Positions 52,870 to 61,544 of a stretch of 64,000 bases of DNA are shown piece after piece (the stretch's first letter is position 1; every line of letters starts with the position of its first letter). The position numbers were made by a program, and so were the translations under genes. Origin of the DNA: Acinetobacter vivianii (GTDB lineage Bacteria; Pseudomonadota; Gammaproteobacteria; Pseudomonadales; Moraxellaceae); assembly GCF_014635885.1 (NCBI RefSeq), contig NZ_BMDR01000010.1, forward strand, positions 38,935-102,934. The letters run 5' to 3'. The notes beneath the pieces are model-generated. The model worked only from the letters and a program-made list of their open reading frames with translations. It made no database searches and was not told where the DNA came from.

Positions 52870-55074
52870 TTAAATACTTGGGTGCTGAATTTTCCAGGCA
52901 CGATGGATTTTTTGATTACGTTTGAAATCCAGTCCGATGGTTTCAGAAGTGATTTCTTCGACCTGATACATGGCTTCAATCTCTTCGTCTAGCTCAAAAC
53001 CCCGATAGTTATTTGAGAAGTAGAGCGTACCATCGCTGGTTAAGCGGTTCATGGCACGTTTAAGCAATGAAACGTGGTCACGTTGCACGTCAAAAGTACC
53101 GTAGAACTTCTTCGAGTTAGAGAAGGTTGGTGGATCAATGAAGATGAGATCGTATTGCTCATGACCTTCTTTTAACCACTCAAAGCAGTCACTGGCGAAG
53201 AACATATGTTGTTCATCTGCATGATCTACTGTTAAACCATTCAGAACAAAGTTCTCTTTTGACCAGCTTAAATAGGTGTTCGATAAATCGACACTGGTGG
53301 TACTGGCTGCGCCACCTAAAGCGGCATGCAAGCTGGCAGTAGACGTATAGCTATATAGATTCAGGAAATGCTTGCCGCGTGCTTCTTTGGCAATGCGTAA
53401 ACGCATCTGGCGGTGATCAAGGAACAAACCTGTATCCAGATAATCGGTCAGATTCACCAAGATACGTGCATCGCCTTCTTGTACGATAAAGCGTTTAGAT
53501 GCAGTACTTTGTTTGGTGTACTGATTTGTACCTGCTTGACGAGCACGGGTTTTAATAAAGATAGCATCACGATTTAGACCCGTTACTGCACGGATTGCAG
53601 CAAGACCAAGATTAAAACGTTTTTTTGCTTTTTCTGGGTCAATTTTCTTTGGTGGTGCATATTCTTGTACATGCAATTTGTCACCGTACAAATCAACTGC
53701 AATATTAAAGTCTGGTAAATCTGCATCGTATAAGCGTAAGCAATAGATATTTTCCTTCACTGCCCACTTTTTCAAAGTTTGCATATTTTTTTGCAAACGG
53801 TTGGTAAAGTCTTCGGCACCTTCAATCGCTTCGAATTGTTGTGGTTGCCAATTCGCCAAGAAGGGTTGAGTGACAGTCGCAGGTTTTACCGTACCAAAAC
53901 GGGTATAAATTGGTAATTTACCATTCATCAAACGCAAGGTTTGTGGATCGTTAAATGCCAGTACATCTGCCTGCTCAATTTGAGCCGCAATAATTGCTGC
54001 ACGCTGATTTGGGAAATTCTTTTGAAGTAAGGCAGATAAGCCTAGATATAAAGAACGATTCGATGCTTTATCACCTAAACGCTCACCATACGGTGGGTTG
54101 GTGACGATAAAGGCTTTTTTACCTTCGGCATGGAAATCATCCCAGTCTGCCAAAGTACGTTCTTCAATCTGGATTTGATCAAGTAACTTTTCAAAACCCG
54201 CAGCGATAATGTTTTGGCGTGTCGCTTTTACTGCTTCCCAATCTGCATCATAAGCATAGAATTGTGGTAATGGCTGCTGTAAGGCTTTTTCATGACGCTC
54301 AGCGGCTTCGGCTTTGAGAGACATCCATAATTCATGGTCATGCCCATGCCAGCCATTAAAACCAAAACGGCGAACTAGACCTGGCGCACGATCAGTCAGG
54401 ATTAAAAGTGATTCAATAATAAATGTACCTGAACCACACATTGGATCAAGAATAATATCGGGCTGATATTGCGCAAGTTGTGCTTTTTGTAAAATTGCTG
54501 CAGCCAAGTTTTCTTTAATCGGTGCATCGGTCATAAAACGGCGATAGCCGCGTTTATGTAAAGAATCACCAGATAAATCTAGGCAATAGGTATGTTCAGT
54601 TTTGCCCGCCAATACATAGAGCGTAATTTCTGGTTGCTTGATATCAATACTTGGGCGTTTGCCCACAGCTTCCATGAAGGAATCAACTACACCATCTTTT
54701 ACACGGAGTGTCGCGAATTGAGTATTGACCTTAATTTCACGTTCAACGTGCAAGCGAATCGCAAAGGTACTTTGTGGTGCAAAAATCAAAGACCAGTCAA
54801 AGCTGATCGCACCTTCATAGAGTTCTTCAGCGACATCACGGGCGTCATGTGTATGTTCTAGTTCGTGTGTATGAATCGGTAAAAGTACGCGAGAGGCGAG
54901 ACGCGACCACATACAAATGCGATATGCATTTTCGAGTGTGCCTTTAAAAACCAAACGTCCAGCGAAGCGTTGAATGTCTTGAATCCCTAACTGTTCGAGT
55001 TCTTGTTGTAATAAGGTTTCAAGTCCATCCGCACAGGTCACCCAATAGTTTGTCAGACGTTGTGTAGAATTCAT
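52870..55074 (-). CDS. rlmL: bifunctional 23S rRNA methyltransferase RlmKL
   Basis: 734-residue enzyme making m2G2445 and m7G2069 in 23S rRNA (E. coli numbering). The ATG at 55074 follows GGAA; in-frame ATG/TTG codons slightly upstream are possible. An N-terminal THUMP domain (residues ~45-160) is followed by the RlmL methyltransferase with DPMCGSGTFIIE and NPPYGERLGD. The C-terminal RlmK methyltransferase has FLNLYSYTSTASLHAAL and FIDPPTFSNSKK. Length and domain order fit the fused gammaproteobacterial enzyme. Confidence 0.95.
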   Translation of the reverse strand: MNSTQRLTNYWVTCADGLETLLQQELEQLGIQDIQRFAGRLVFKGTLENAYRICMWSRLASRVLLPIHTHELEHTHDARDVAEELYEGAISFDWSLIFAPQSTFAIRLHVEREIKVNTQFATLRVKDGVVDSFMEAVGKRPSIDIKQPEITLYVLAGKTEHTYCLDLSGDSLHKRGYRRFMTDAPIKENLAAAILQKAQLAQYQPDIILDPMCGSGTFIIESLLILTDRAPGLVRRFGFNGWHGHDHELWMSLKAEAAERHEKALQQPLPQFYAYDADWEAVKATRQNIIAAGFEKLLDQIQIEERTLADWDDFHAEGKKAFIVTNPPYGERLGDKASNRSLYLGLSALLQKNFPNQRAAIIAAQIEQADVLAFNDPQTLRLMNGKLPIYTRFGTVKPATVTQPFLANWQPQQFEAIEGAEDFTNRLQKNMQTLKKWAVKENIYCLRLYDADLPDFNIAVDLYGDKLHVQEYAPPKKIDPEKAKKRFNLGLAAIRAVTGLNRDAIFIKTRARQAGTNQYTKQSTASKRFIVQEGDARILVNLTDYLDTGLFLDHRQMRLRIAKEARGKHFLNLYSYTSTASLHAALGGAASTTSVDLSNTYLSWSKENFVLNGLTVDHADEQHMFFASDCFEWLKEGHEQYDLIFIDPPTFSNSKKFYGTFDVQRDHVSLLKRAMNRLTSDGTLYFSNNYRGFELDEEIEAMYQVEEITSETIGLDFKRNQKIHRAWKIQHPSI

Positions 55075-55357
55075 GCACATTTCCAAAAAAGCAGTTCAGC
55101 AATCGGCTATTTTAACTGATTTTTGTTTGTTCTGTCGGTGCATATTTGTGTGATTGTCAGCTTTATCATCGTTTCGATGCAATTTTTTCATTGATAGGCC
55201 GTGATTAAGCATGATTTTTTTAAATTGATCGGGCGGTTTTAATCATGATTTGAATAATTGGTACAGCTTTTGCTTTTAGTATTCCATTCATTGGCAAATA
55301 ATTTTACTTAAAGCGAATGAAATTTAAGCATTTAAATTTGAAGGCTGGGAGAATGTG

Positions 55358-55711
55358 ATGAAGAACGAAGTTTTGGTCAATGCTGAGGCATTTACGATTG
55401 CCACTCAAATGTATGTCCGTTTAAGACGTGTTTGTGGGCGTGTAATTGATGTGATGTATCTGGTGAATAATAAGGATTATGCCAAACATGTGCTGGGCAT
55501 TGCTCTCGATACTCAAGATCCGGAATTAGAACGCTTTGTGGCACGCTTGAGTCAATTGGTCGAGCTATATCCTGAGCCTGTTTCGATAGTAAAGGAGAAC
55601 ACGTCAGATCTTCAAAAAGAAGTCGCTTCAGATGCCTATTCAATAGAAGTAACCGAGGAAGAAATTTATCAGGCTCAGGTTCATCATCACTATATTGGTG
55701 CATTACGTTAA
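55358..55711 (+). CDS. uncharacterised small protein
   Basis: 117-residue soluble, mostly helical acidic protein. The ATG at 55358 is spaced correctly from GGGAGA; an in-frame GTG just before it is less likely. It has FTIATQMYVRLRRVCGRVIDVMYLVNNKDYAKHVL and a C-terminal EEEIYQAQVHHHYIGALR. I do not recognise a domain. It has its own promoter region upstream (55075-55357, where I see no other gene) and a good terminator downstream, so it is a single-gene unit ahead of pyrB. Confidence 0.72.
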   Translation: MKNEVLVNAEAFTIATQMYVRLRRVCGRVIDVMYLVNNKDYAKHVLGIALDTQDPELERFVARLSQLVELYPEPVSIVKENTSDLQKEVASDAYSIEVTEEEIYQAQVHHHYIGALR

Positions 55712-55740
55712 GTTATAAGTCACATAAGCTATAGATTATA

Positions 55741-55776
55741 AAAAGGATGTAAGGGGGGAATTACATCCTTTTTTTA
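55741..55776 (+). terminator. rho-independent terminator
   Basis: AAAAGGATGTAA pairs with TTACATCCTTTT around eight bases, followed by more T. It isolates the gene at 55358 from pyrB. Confidence 0.88.
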
Positions 55777-55820
55777 CTTAAGTGCTGAAAACTTCAACTA
55801 CGCACCAAATCTAAAGTCTG

Positions 55821-55826
55821 TATAAT
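55821..55826 (+). promoter_or_regulatory. -10 element of the pyrB promoter
   Basis: A consensus TATAAT lies 30 bases before the pyrB ATG. No good -35 at standard spacing was found, so the exact promoter is tentative. The leader would be short, leaving no room for a pyrimidine attenuator. Confidence 0.45.
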
Positions 55827-55855
55827 GCGTTAACTTAACGTGTTAGGAATCTCTT

Positions 55856-56872
55856 ATGCACTTGGCGGCATTGCATACTTTGAGTCAGATCCAGCTCAAT
55901 CAACAAGGAAATCTAAAACACTTTTTAACAATTGAGGGTCTTTCTAAAGAAACCTTGACCAAGATTTTAGATACAGCGCAAAGCTTTTTAGATGAAAATA
56001 ATAATTTGATCAACCGTCCGTTACTTGAAGGACTGACGGTAATGAATCTCTTCTTTGAAAACTCCACCCGTACTCGTACCACTTTTGAAGCAGCAGCAAA
56101 ACGTTTGTCTGCCAATGTCTTGAACATCGATATTGCACGTTCAAGTACCTCGAAAGGCGAGACGCTACGCGATACATTGTGGAATCTTGAAGCCATGGCG
56201 GCGGATATTTTCGTGGTACGTCATTCTTCATCGGGCGCAGCACATTTCATTGCCAAAGATGTCTGTCCGAATGTCGCGATTATCAATGCAGGTGATGGTC
56301 GTCACGCACATCCAACTCAGGCCATGCTGGACATGTTGACCATTCGCCGTGAGACCAAGAAACCATTTGAAGAGCTGACAGTCGCCATTATTGGTGACAT
56401 CAAACATTCACGTGTAGCACGTTCGAATGTAGCAGCGTTGCAAACATTGGGCTGTAAAGACATTCGTGTAATTGCACCAAATACTTTATTGCCAGTGGGT
56501 TTTAATGAATATGGTGAGCATGTTCGTCTGTTTAATAAAATGGATGAAGGTGTGAAAGATTGCGATGTGATTATTGCCTTACGTATCCAAAATGAACGTA
56601 TTGATTCACCAGCCTTATCATCACAGGCCGAATTCTACAAAATGTATGGTTTAAACAAAGAGCGTCTGGCGCTGGCAAAACCTGATTGTATCGTGATGCA
56701 TCCTGGCCCAATGAACCGTGGTGTTGAAATTGACTCGAGCGTGGCAGATGGGGATCAGTCTGTGATTTTAAAACAGGTCACCAACGGTATTGCGGTTCGT
56801 ATGGCTGTACTGGCACTTGCGATGCAAGGGCAGTTACAAGAACAAGGTTTAATTGAAGCGATTGCACTGTAA
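55856..56872 (+). CDS. pyrB: aspartate carbamoyltransferase catalytic chain
   Basis: 338-residue catalytic subunit joining carbamoyl phosphate and aspartate in pyrimidine synthesis. Carbamoyl-phosphate loop [12 protein letters not shown], then [23 protein letters not shown], and [12 protein letters not shown] at the aspartate site are intact. It has the N-terminal extension of about 20 residues ([18 protein letters not shown]) seen in Pseudomonas-type class A enzymes, which use a PyrC-like partner in place of PyrI. The partner gene follows 12 bases later. Confidence 0.96.
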   Translation: MHLAALHTLSQIQLNQQGNLKHFLTIEGLSKETLTKILDTAQSFLDENNNLINRPLLEGLTVMNLFFENSTRTRTTFEAAAKRLSANVLNIDIARSSTSKGETLRDTLWNLEAMAADIFVVRHSSSGAAHFIAKDVCPNVAIINAGDGRHAHPTQAMLDMLTIRRETKKPFEELTVAIIGDIKHSRVARSNVAALQTLGCKDIRVIAPNTLLPVGFNEYGEHVRLFNKMDEGVKDCDVIIALRIQNERIDSPALSSQAEFYKMYGLNKERLALAKPDCIVMHPGPMNRGVEIDSSVADGDQSVILKQVTNGIAVRMAVLALAMQGQLQEQGLIEAIAL

Positions 56873-56884
56873 GGGATAGATCAC

Positions 56885-58117
56885 ATGAGTATTGTAAAAA
56901 TTGAAAATGTCCGTGTGCTCGATCCAATTCAACAGACTGATCAGGTGCAAACGGTTTATATCGAAAATGGTAAGCGTATTGATGCCGTTGATCAGGTGGA
57001 TGAAACCATCAATGGTCAAGGCAAATGGTTAATGCCAACCATGGTGGACTTGTGCGCAAGAATGCGTGAGCCGGGTCAGCAACAGCATGGAACCTTAAAG
57101 TCGGAAGGAAAAGCTGCACGTGCCAATGGTATTTTGCATGTTATTACGCCACCAGACTCAAAGCCAATCGTGCAAGATAATGGTGCCTTGATCCACGGTC
57201 TGATTGAAAAAGCTCAACTGGATGGCGGAATTTATCTACATATTATTGGCGCACAAACGCAAGGTTTAAATGGTAAGCAACCTGCCAATATGGCAAGTTT
57301 AAAGAAGGGGGGCTGTACTGCTGTTTCAAATGCCAATGCTGCATTTGAAAATGATGATGTGGTGATCCGTACCCTTGAATATGCCGCAGGCTTGGGTTTA
57401 ACCGTCGTGTTCTATGCAGAAGAACCGCAAATTGCCAAAGATGGTTGTGCGCATGAAGGCTTCATCGCTTCTCGCCAAGGCCTACCGATGATTCCTGCAA
57501 TTGCGGAAACGGTTGCGATTGCTAAATATCTTTTGATGATTGAAGCAACCGGTGTGAAAGCACATTTTGGTTTATTGTCTTGCGGCGCATCGGTCGATTT
57601 GATCCGTGCAGCAAAGGCCAAAGGCTTACCTGTGACTGCAGATGTCGCGATGCATCAGTTACATCTCACCGAGCAATTGACCGATGGCTTTAATTCACTT
57701 GCACATGTGCGCCCGCCATTGCGTTCGGAACAGGATAAAGAATTATTACGTCAGGGCGTAAAAGAAGGCGTGATTGACGCGATTTGTACTCATCATGAGC
57801 CTTTGAGCAGCTCAGCCAAAATGGCACCTTTTGCGGAAACTCAACCGGGAATTACTGCATTTGATACTTATGTCGCTCTAGGCGTGCAACTGATTCAGGA
57901 AGGACTGTTTGAGCCGTTGGAATGGGTGGCAAAAGTCACTTCGACGCCAGCACAAGTTGCCAATATGACAGAACGCTGGATACAGGAAGCAGGCTGGGTA
58001 TTGGTTGATCCAGAACTACAATGGACTGTGTCTAAAGAAAGCATTCTTTCACAAGGTAAGAATACACCACTTATTGGTCAGCAATTGACAGGTAAAGTTG
58101 TGACCACTTTCGCGTAA
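56885..58117 (+). CDS. pyrX: dihydroorotase-like non-catalytic subunit PyrC'
   Basis: 410-residue amidohydrolase-fold protein, the structural partner of PyrB in class A aspartate carbamoyltransferase. The metal-binding D-x-H-x-H-x-R-x-P motif of active dihydroorotase is replaced by D55-L-C-A-R-M-R-E-P: both His are lost (Cys57, Arg59). The later Asp of the ATDHAP motif is also altered (CTHHEP). It therefore cannot bind the zinc pair normally and should be catalytically dead. A separate active pyrC is expected elsewhere in the genome. Gene order and loss of His match Pseudomonas pyrBC'. Confidence 0.9.
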   Translation: MSIVKIENVRVLDPIQQTDQVQTVYIENGKRIDAVDQVDETINGQGKWLMPTMVDLCARMREPGQQQHGTLKSEGKAARANGILHVITPPDSKPIVQDNGALIHGLIEKAQLDGGIYLHIIGAQTQGLNGKQPANMASLKKGGCTAVSNANAAFENDDVVIRTLEYAAGLGLTVVFYAEEPQIAKDGCAHEGFIASRQGLPMIPAIAETVAIAKYLLMIEATGVKAHFGLLSCGASVDLIRAAKAKGLPVTADVAMHQLHLTEQLTDGFNSLAHVRPPLRSEQDKELLRQGVKEGVIDAICTHHEPLSSSAKMAPFAETQPGITAFDTYVALGVQLIQEGLFEPLEWVAKVTSTPAQVANMTERWIQEAGWVLVDPELQWTVSKESILSQGKNTPLIGQQLTGKVVTTFA

Positions 58118-58136
58118 AGCAAAAGTTTGTTTATGC

Positions 58137-58169
58137 AGCGGAATAGGAGCTAAGTCTTATTCCGCTTTG
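58137..58169 (+). terminator. terminator of pyrB-pyrC'
   Basis: AGCGGAATA pairs with TATTCCGCT around a 12-base loop, followed by TTGT. The T run is short. Confidence 0.6.
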
Positions 58170-58201
58170 TAAAATGTGATGTAGATATTGTATTTAAATT
58201 T
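58166..58201 (+). repeat. duplicated leader, copy 1
   Basis: 36 bases starting TTTGTAAAATGTGATGTA, matching 59048-59083 at 33 positions by eye. It lies 153 bases before the ATG at 58319; the second copy lies 156 bases before its own ATG. The T run of the preceding terminator overlaps its start. Confidence 0.7.
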
Positions 58202-58318
58202 TACAGAATAGATAAAAACAAGAAAAAATAGATTAAAGTAATTATATAAATGAGATATGCCTTACATAAAATTATAAAAAAGAGAAATAAGCCATTCTAA
58301 TAATTGGAGCTTAATACG

Positions 58319-58888
58319 ATGTCTATACATCCTATGGAATTACTTAAACAGAAAGTTTCATCTGTGATTGTAAATGATCAAACCAGCTTGGTGAATGAAA
58401 AAAATGATGTCTTATCAAGATTTTATCCTATCTTACTTTATCGTTTTCTAGAAAAGCCAGAGCTGGTCGATAAGTTAAGAGAAAAACTTACGCCTTCTAT
58501 TTTTGATTTGCTGGAAGAAAATGAGCGTGTTAAGAATGCATTGTTGTTGAGACTGGCCGCAGGAAAGGTGTCCGTAGCTGAGGTGGAAATTACCTTAAAT
58601 CGGGCTATTCCTAAAAGTCTGGCGGTTTTATCCAATGAAGTGGGCAATGATGCGATGGCGATCATTTATTATTTAAGAGATCATAAAGCATCGATTTATT
58701 CTTTATTGCCGAGCTGGACAACCGAAGTTTTGACACAATTAAATGAAACCTATATTAAAGAGCAGTTACTAGACGTTATTCCAGCTATTCCTATCGTGCC
58801 TCCTACAAAAAAGCAGAACAAGATTTTTCCACTTTTTACAGTGCTTTTTGGCTTTTCCCTGATTTTTTTATATCATTTAAGTAAATGA
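58319..58888 (+). CDS. membrane-tailed paralogue of the adjacent OmpA-family protein's N-terminal domain
   Basis: 189-residue protein. The ATG at 58319 follows GGAGC; an earlier Met in the frame is discarded. Residues 1-140 align with residues 1-140 of the protein at 59204 (MSIHPMELLKQKVSSVIV against MSINPMELLKQKVTSMIV; VNEK, LSRFYPILL, AIPKSLA.L..E.GND shared). It ends in a hydrophobic helix (FPLFTVLFGFSLIFLYHLSK) where the neighbour has its membrane helix, and lacks the periplasmic part. It appears to be a truncated or streamlined tandem duplicate. Function unknown. Confidence 0.75.
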   Translation: MSIHPMELLKQKVSSVIVNDQTSLVNEKNDVLSRFYPILLYRFLEKPELVDKLREKLTPSIFDLLEENERVKNALLLRLAAGKVSVAEVEITLNRAIPKSLAVLSNEVGNDAMAIIYYLRDHKASIYSLLPSWTTEVLTQLNETYIKEQLLDVIPAIPIVPPTKKQNKIFPLFTVLFGFSLIFLYHLSK

Positions 58889-59047
58889 TGCTTTCTGGTT
58901 TGAATGTATAGTCTAGAGTGAATTTTTTATTTTTATAAATCCATGATTTTAAATATAAAGATAGATGATTTTGAAGAATAGAAGGGAACTTTTAGATTTA
59001 ATAATATTGTACCAATTGTTAAAAAAGATGCGCATTTCTTATTTTTC

Positions 59048-59083
59048 TTTGTAAATTGTGATGTAAGTATTGTATTTAAATTA
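59048..59083 (+). repeat. duplicated leader, copy 2
   Basis: Second copy of the 36-base leader, in the 315-base gap 58889-59203. The rest of this gap is AT-rich and holds no gene I can support. Confidence 0.7.
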
Positions 59084-59203
59084 TATAAAAATGAATAAAA
59101 AAAATACAAAAGATTAGAATGAAAAAGCAGCAGTTCACTTGAGCTTCGCTTTTTTCTTGAGTGTTCTGAATATTATAAATTTAATGTGTTGGAGTGAATA
59201 ACA

Positions 59204-60619
59204 ATGTCAATAAACCCAATGGAACTGTTAAAGCAGAAAGTGACTTCGATGATCGTGAGTGATCAAGATGGTCTAGTGAATGAAAAAAGTGCTCTTTTAT
59301 CTAGGTTCTATCCCATTTTACTTTCTATTTTAGCGGCAAAACCTGAACTCATTCAGAAATTAAAAGATTCTATTTCGCCCTCACTATCAGATTTATTAGG
59401 GCATAACGACCAAGTCAAAAATGCGCTTCTGACCAATTTAAGCAGCGGGCAACTTTCCAGTGCTGAAACAGAACAAACGTTAACTCAAGCGATTCCAAAA
59501 AGTCTGGCTGCTTTAACCAGTGAAGCTGGCAATGATACGCAAAGTATTGTGAACTATTTAAAACAACATATGGATTCGATCCGTTCTTTATTGCCAGCAT
59601 GGGCAGTTGGTCTATTGGCACCACTCGGGTTGGTGTCGAGCGCATCTGCTGCTACTTCTAACTTTGCCAATACTTCGGCAGCGACGGCACCTAAATCTCG
59701 TGCATGGCTACCTATTGTGGCCTTGATTATTCTCGGTTTATTGGTGGCTTGGTTGTGGAAGTCTTGTCAAAACAAGCAGGCGACTGCACCTGTAACTCAT
59801 GATACAAATTCAGCCTCAGAGGTTGCGGCAGATGCTGCACCAGCGACATTATCTCTAAGCACCGATGGTTCAGGCAATCTTGCCCAATGTCAGGTGGGTG
59901 TCGGGGATCAAGGATTTTTGGCGACTATACAGGCCAAAGTCAAAGAGGTTTTTTCTGCAAATCAGGAGTGTACCGTTGATACTACAACAAAACATGCTGG
60001 AACCTTTATGGATCAGGCGGGCCTTGCTGGCGTATTAGGTCTACTGAAAGGCGTACCGAATGTTTCTCTGGACTGGATTGGTGACAAGATCACCTTGAAA
60101 GGTGGAGATGCGAATCAACTTAACGATTTACTTGGCAAAATTAAAGCTTTAGTACCCAATACCGAAGTGATGGTTGAAGCACCAATGACTACCGCTGATT
60201 CTGTGAGTCATAGTTTAAATGCCGCACAAGATGCTTTGGCAAATATTGATGCCAATCAGGTTGATATTAATGATGTGATCAAGGCATTAAACCTACAGAT
60301 TATTAATTTCTCTACAGGTTCAAACCAGATTCCAGATGAAAACAAAGCTATTCTGGATAAAGCTGCGGCATTAATGAAAAATACCAAAGATGCGAAATTG
60401 ACTGTGGCGGGTTATACCGACTCAACAGGCAACGCGAACAGTAATAAAACGTTATCGCAAAAACGTGCCCAAGCGGTAGTGGATTATTTGGTGAGTCAGG
60501 GTGTTGCTGCTGACCAGCTAACAGCAGTTGGGCATGGTGCAGATAATCCAGTTGCAGATAATACAACGGAAGAAGGACGTTTTAAAAACCGTCGTATTGA
60601 GTTCTCCATCACACCTTAA
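59204..60619 (+). CDS. OmpA family protein with cytoplasmic N-domain and one membrane helix
   Basis: 471-residue protein. Residues 1-145 are an uncharacterised helical domain shared with 58319. Then comes a Ser/Ala linker, a membrane helix (residues ~162-181, WLPIVALIILGLLVAWLWKS), and a periplasmic region with a BON-like domain (~220-325). The C-terminal OmpA peptidoglycan-binding domain (~360-471) has INFSTGSNQIPDENKAILD, AGYTDSTGN, LSQKRAQAVVDYL and NRRIEF. It probably spans the inner membrane and grips peptidoglycan. The GGAG ribosome site is ten bases from the ATG. Confidence 0.85.
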   Translation: MSINPMELLKQKVTSMIVSDQDGLVNEKSALLSRFYPILLSILAAKPELIQKLKDSISPSLSDLLGHNDQVKNALLTNLSSGQLSSAETEQTLTQAIPKSLAALTSEAGNDTQSIVNYLKQHMDSIRSLLPAWAVGLLAPLGLVSSASAATSNFANTSAATAPKSRAWLPIVALIILGLLVAWLWKSCQNKQATAPVTHDTNSASEVAADAAPATLSLSTDGSGNLAQCQVGVGDQGFLATIQAKVKEVFSANQECTVDTTTKHAGTFMDQAGLAGVLGLLKGVPNVSLDWIGDKITLKGGDANQLNDLLGKIKALVPNTEVMVEAPMTTADSVSHSLNAAQDALANIDANQVDINDVIKALNLQIINFSTGSNQIPDENKAILDKAAALMKNTKDAKLTVAGYTDSTGNANSNKTLSQKRAQAVVDYLVSQGVAADQLTAVGHGADNPVADNTTEEGRFKNRRIEFSITP

Positions 60620-60662
60620 ATTAAGGAAAAAATCTAATCTGAACAGTTTAAATCAAGCTATT

Positions 60663-60694
60663 AAAAAAAGACCATTAATTTAATGGTCTTTTTT
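60663..60694. terminator. bidirectional terminator
   Basis: AAAAAAAGACCATTAA and TTAATGGTCTTTTTTT form a near-continuous hairpin with A and T runs on either side. Confidence 0.85.
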
Positions 60695-60811
60695 TAATTT
60701 AAATTTTGTTAAGAACTAATATTAAAAATATTTTATCTAATGCATTGTTTTTTTTGATTCATTTGTTATATTTTATTTGTAATATTGTAAATAAAATATA
60801 GGGGTGAAATA

Positions 60812-61519
60812 GTGATACTTAATAAGAAAGCTTTATATGTAACAACTTTATTATCTATTGGTTTAATAGGGTGTAAGAATCCAATTTCTAAGCATGTTGA
60901 TTGTGATGACCCAAGCGCAATTAGCTTAGTACAGACAGTATTAAAAAATGATTTAGATAAACGGTTAGATAAAGAGTTAAAGAGTTTAATTGAGGGAAAT
61001 GTAATTAAGGATTTAGATCCTGCGAAGTTAAAACTCTCTGGGAAAAATGTGCAATACAATATAGTGGATAGTAGGACGGACTTTATTGATCCTAATAGCA
61101 CAAGAACGAAATGTGCTATAGATCTAACAGTGGTAATTCCTGATGATACTATTAAAAAATCTAATGAAGCACGTAAAAAAATAGAAGAGGATTCTATCGA
61201 TAAACAAGCAACGAAATTAGATGTTGAATATGAAAGTAATAAAGTAAAATTAATTTTGCAATATGTTCTACAACCTACTGATAAGGGGGATAAAGTTTTA
61301 GCTGTTGTAGAAAATACTGGAAATGTACAAAAATTAGTTTCAGATATATTGGTTTATGCTTTTTTAAAGCCGCAAATCGAAAAAAATATTATTAAAAACA
61401 ATGAGGCTGCTAGAGTTTATCAGCGCCAAGCTGAGCGTGCATATAATGAGGCACAAGAAGCTGCAGATGCGGCAGCACAAGAGGCTGTAGATGCCGCTGC
61501 AGAAGCTGAAAATTACTAA
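60812..61519 (+). CDS. lipoprotein of unknown function with Ala/Glu-rich tail
   Basis: 235-residue lipoprotein. It starts with GTG behind GGGGTG; the signal ends in lipobox LIGC, followed by Lys. The core (residues ~30-190) is paralogous to that of 61545: the shared pattern is C, then SDPNS/IDPNS...C...LTV..PD..I....AR, then QPTD and VEN. Two Cys in the core could form a disulfide. The last ~35 residues are a low-complexity helix (AYNEAQEAADAAAQEAVDAAAEAENY). I know no family. It is transcribed with 61545 (25-base gap). Confidence 0.75.
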   Translation: MILNKKALYVTTLLSIGLIGCKNPISKHVDCDDPSAISLVQTVLKNDLDKRLDKELKSLIEGNVIKDLDPAKLKLSGKNVQYNIVDSRTDFIDPNSTRTKCAIDLTVVIPDDTIKKSNEARKKIEEDSIDKQATKLDVEYESNKVKLILQYVLQPTDKGDKVLAVVENTGNVQKLVSDILVYAFLKPQIEKNIIKNNEAARVYQRQAERAYNEAQEAADAAAQEAVDAAAEAENY

Positions 61520-61544
61520 TATAAATAAGTCTTGAGATTGGAAA

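Noticed and set aside
55075..55357. Possible small RNA or extra ORF before the gene at 55358
   Set aside because: Only weak AT-rich inverted repeats (ATGATT-type) and no terminator-ended structure; not supportable.
61420..61519. Ala/Glu-rich DNA repeat at the end of the lipoprotein gene as a tandem repeat element
   Set aside because: The GCTGCAGATGC-like units are degenerate and explained by the low-complexity helix they encode.
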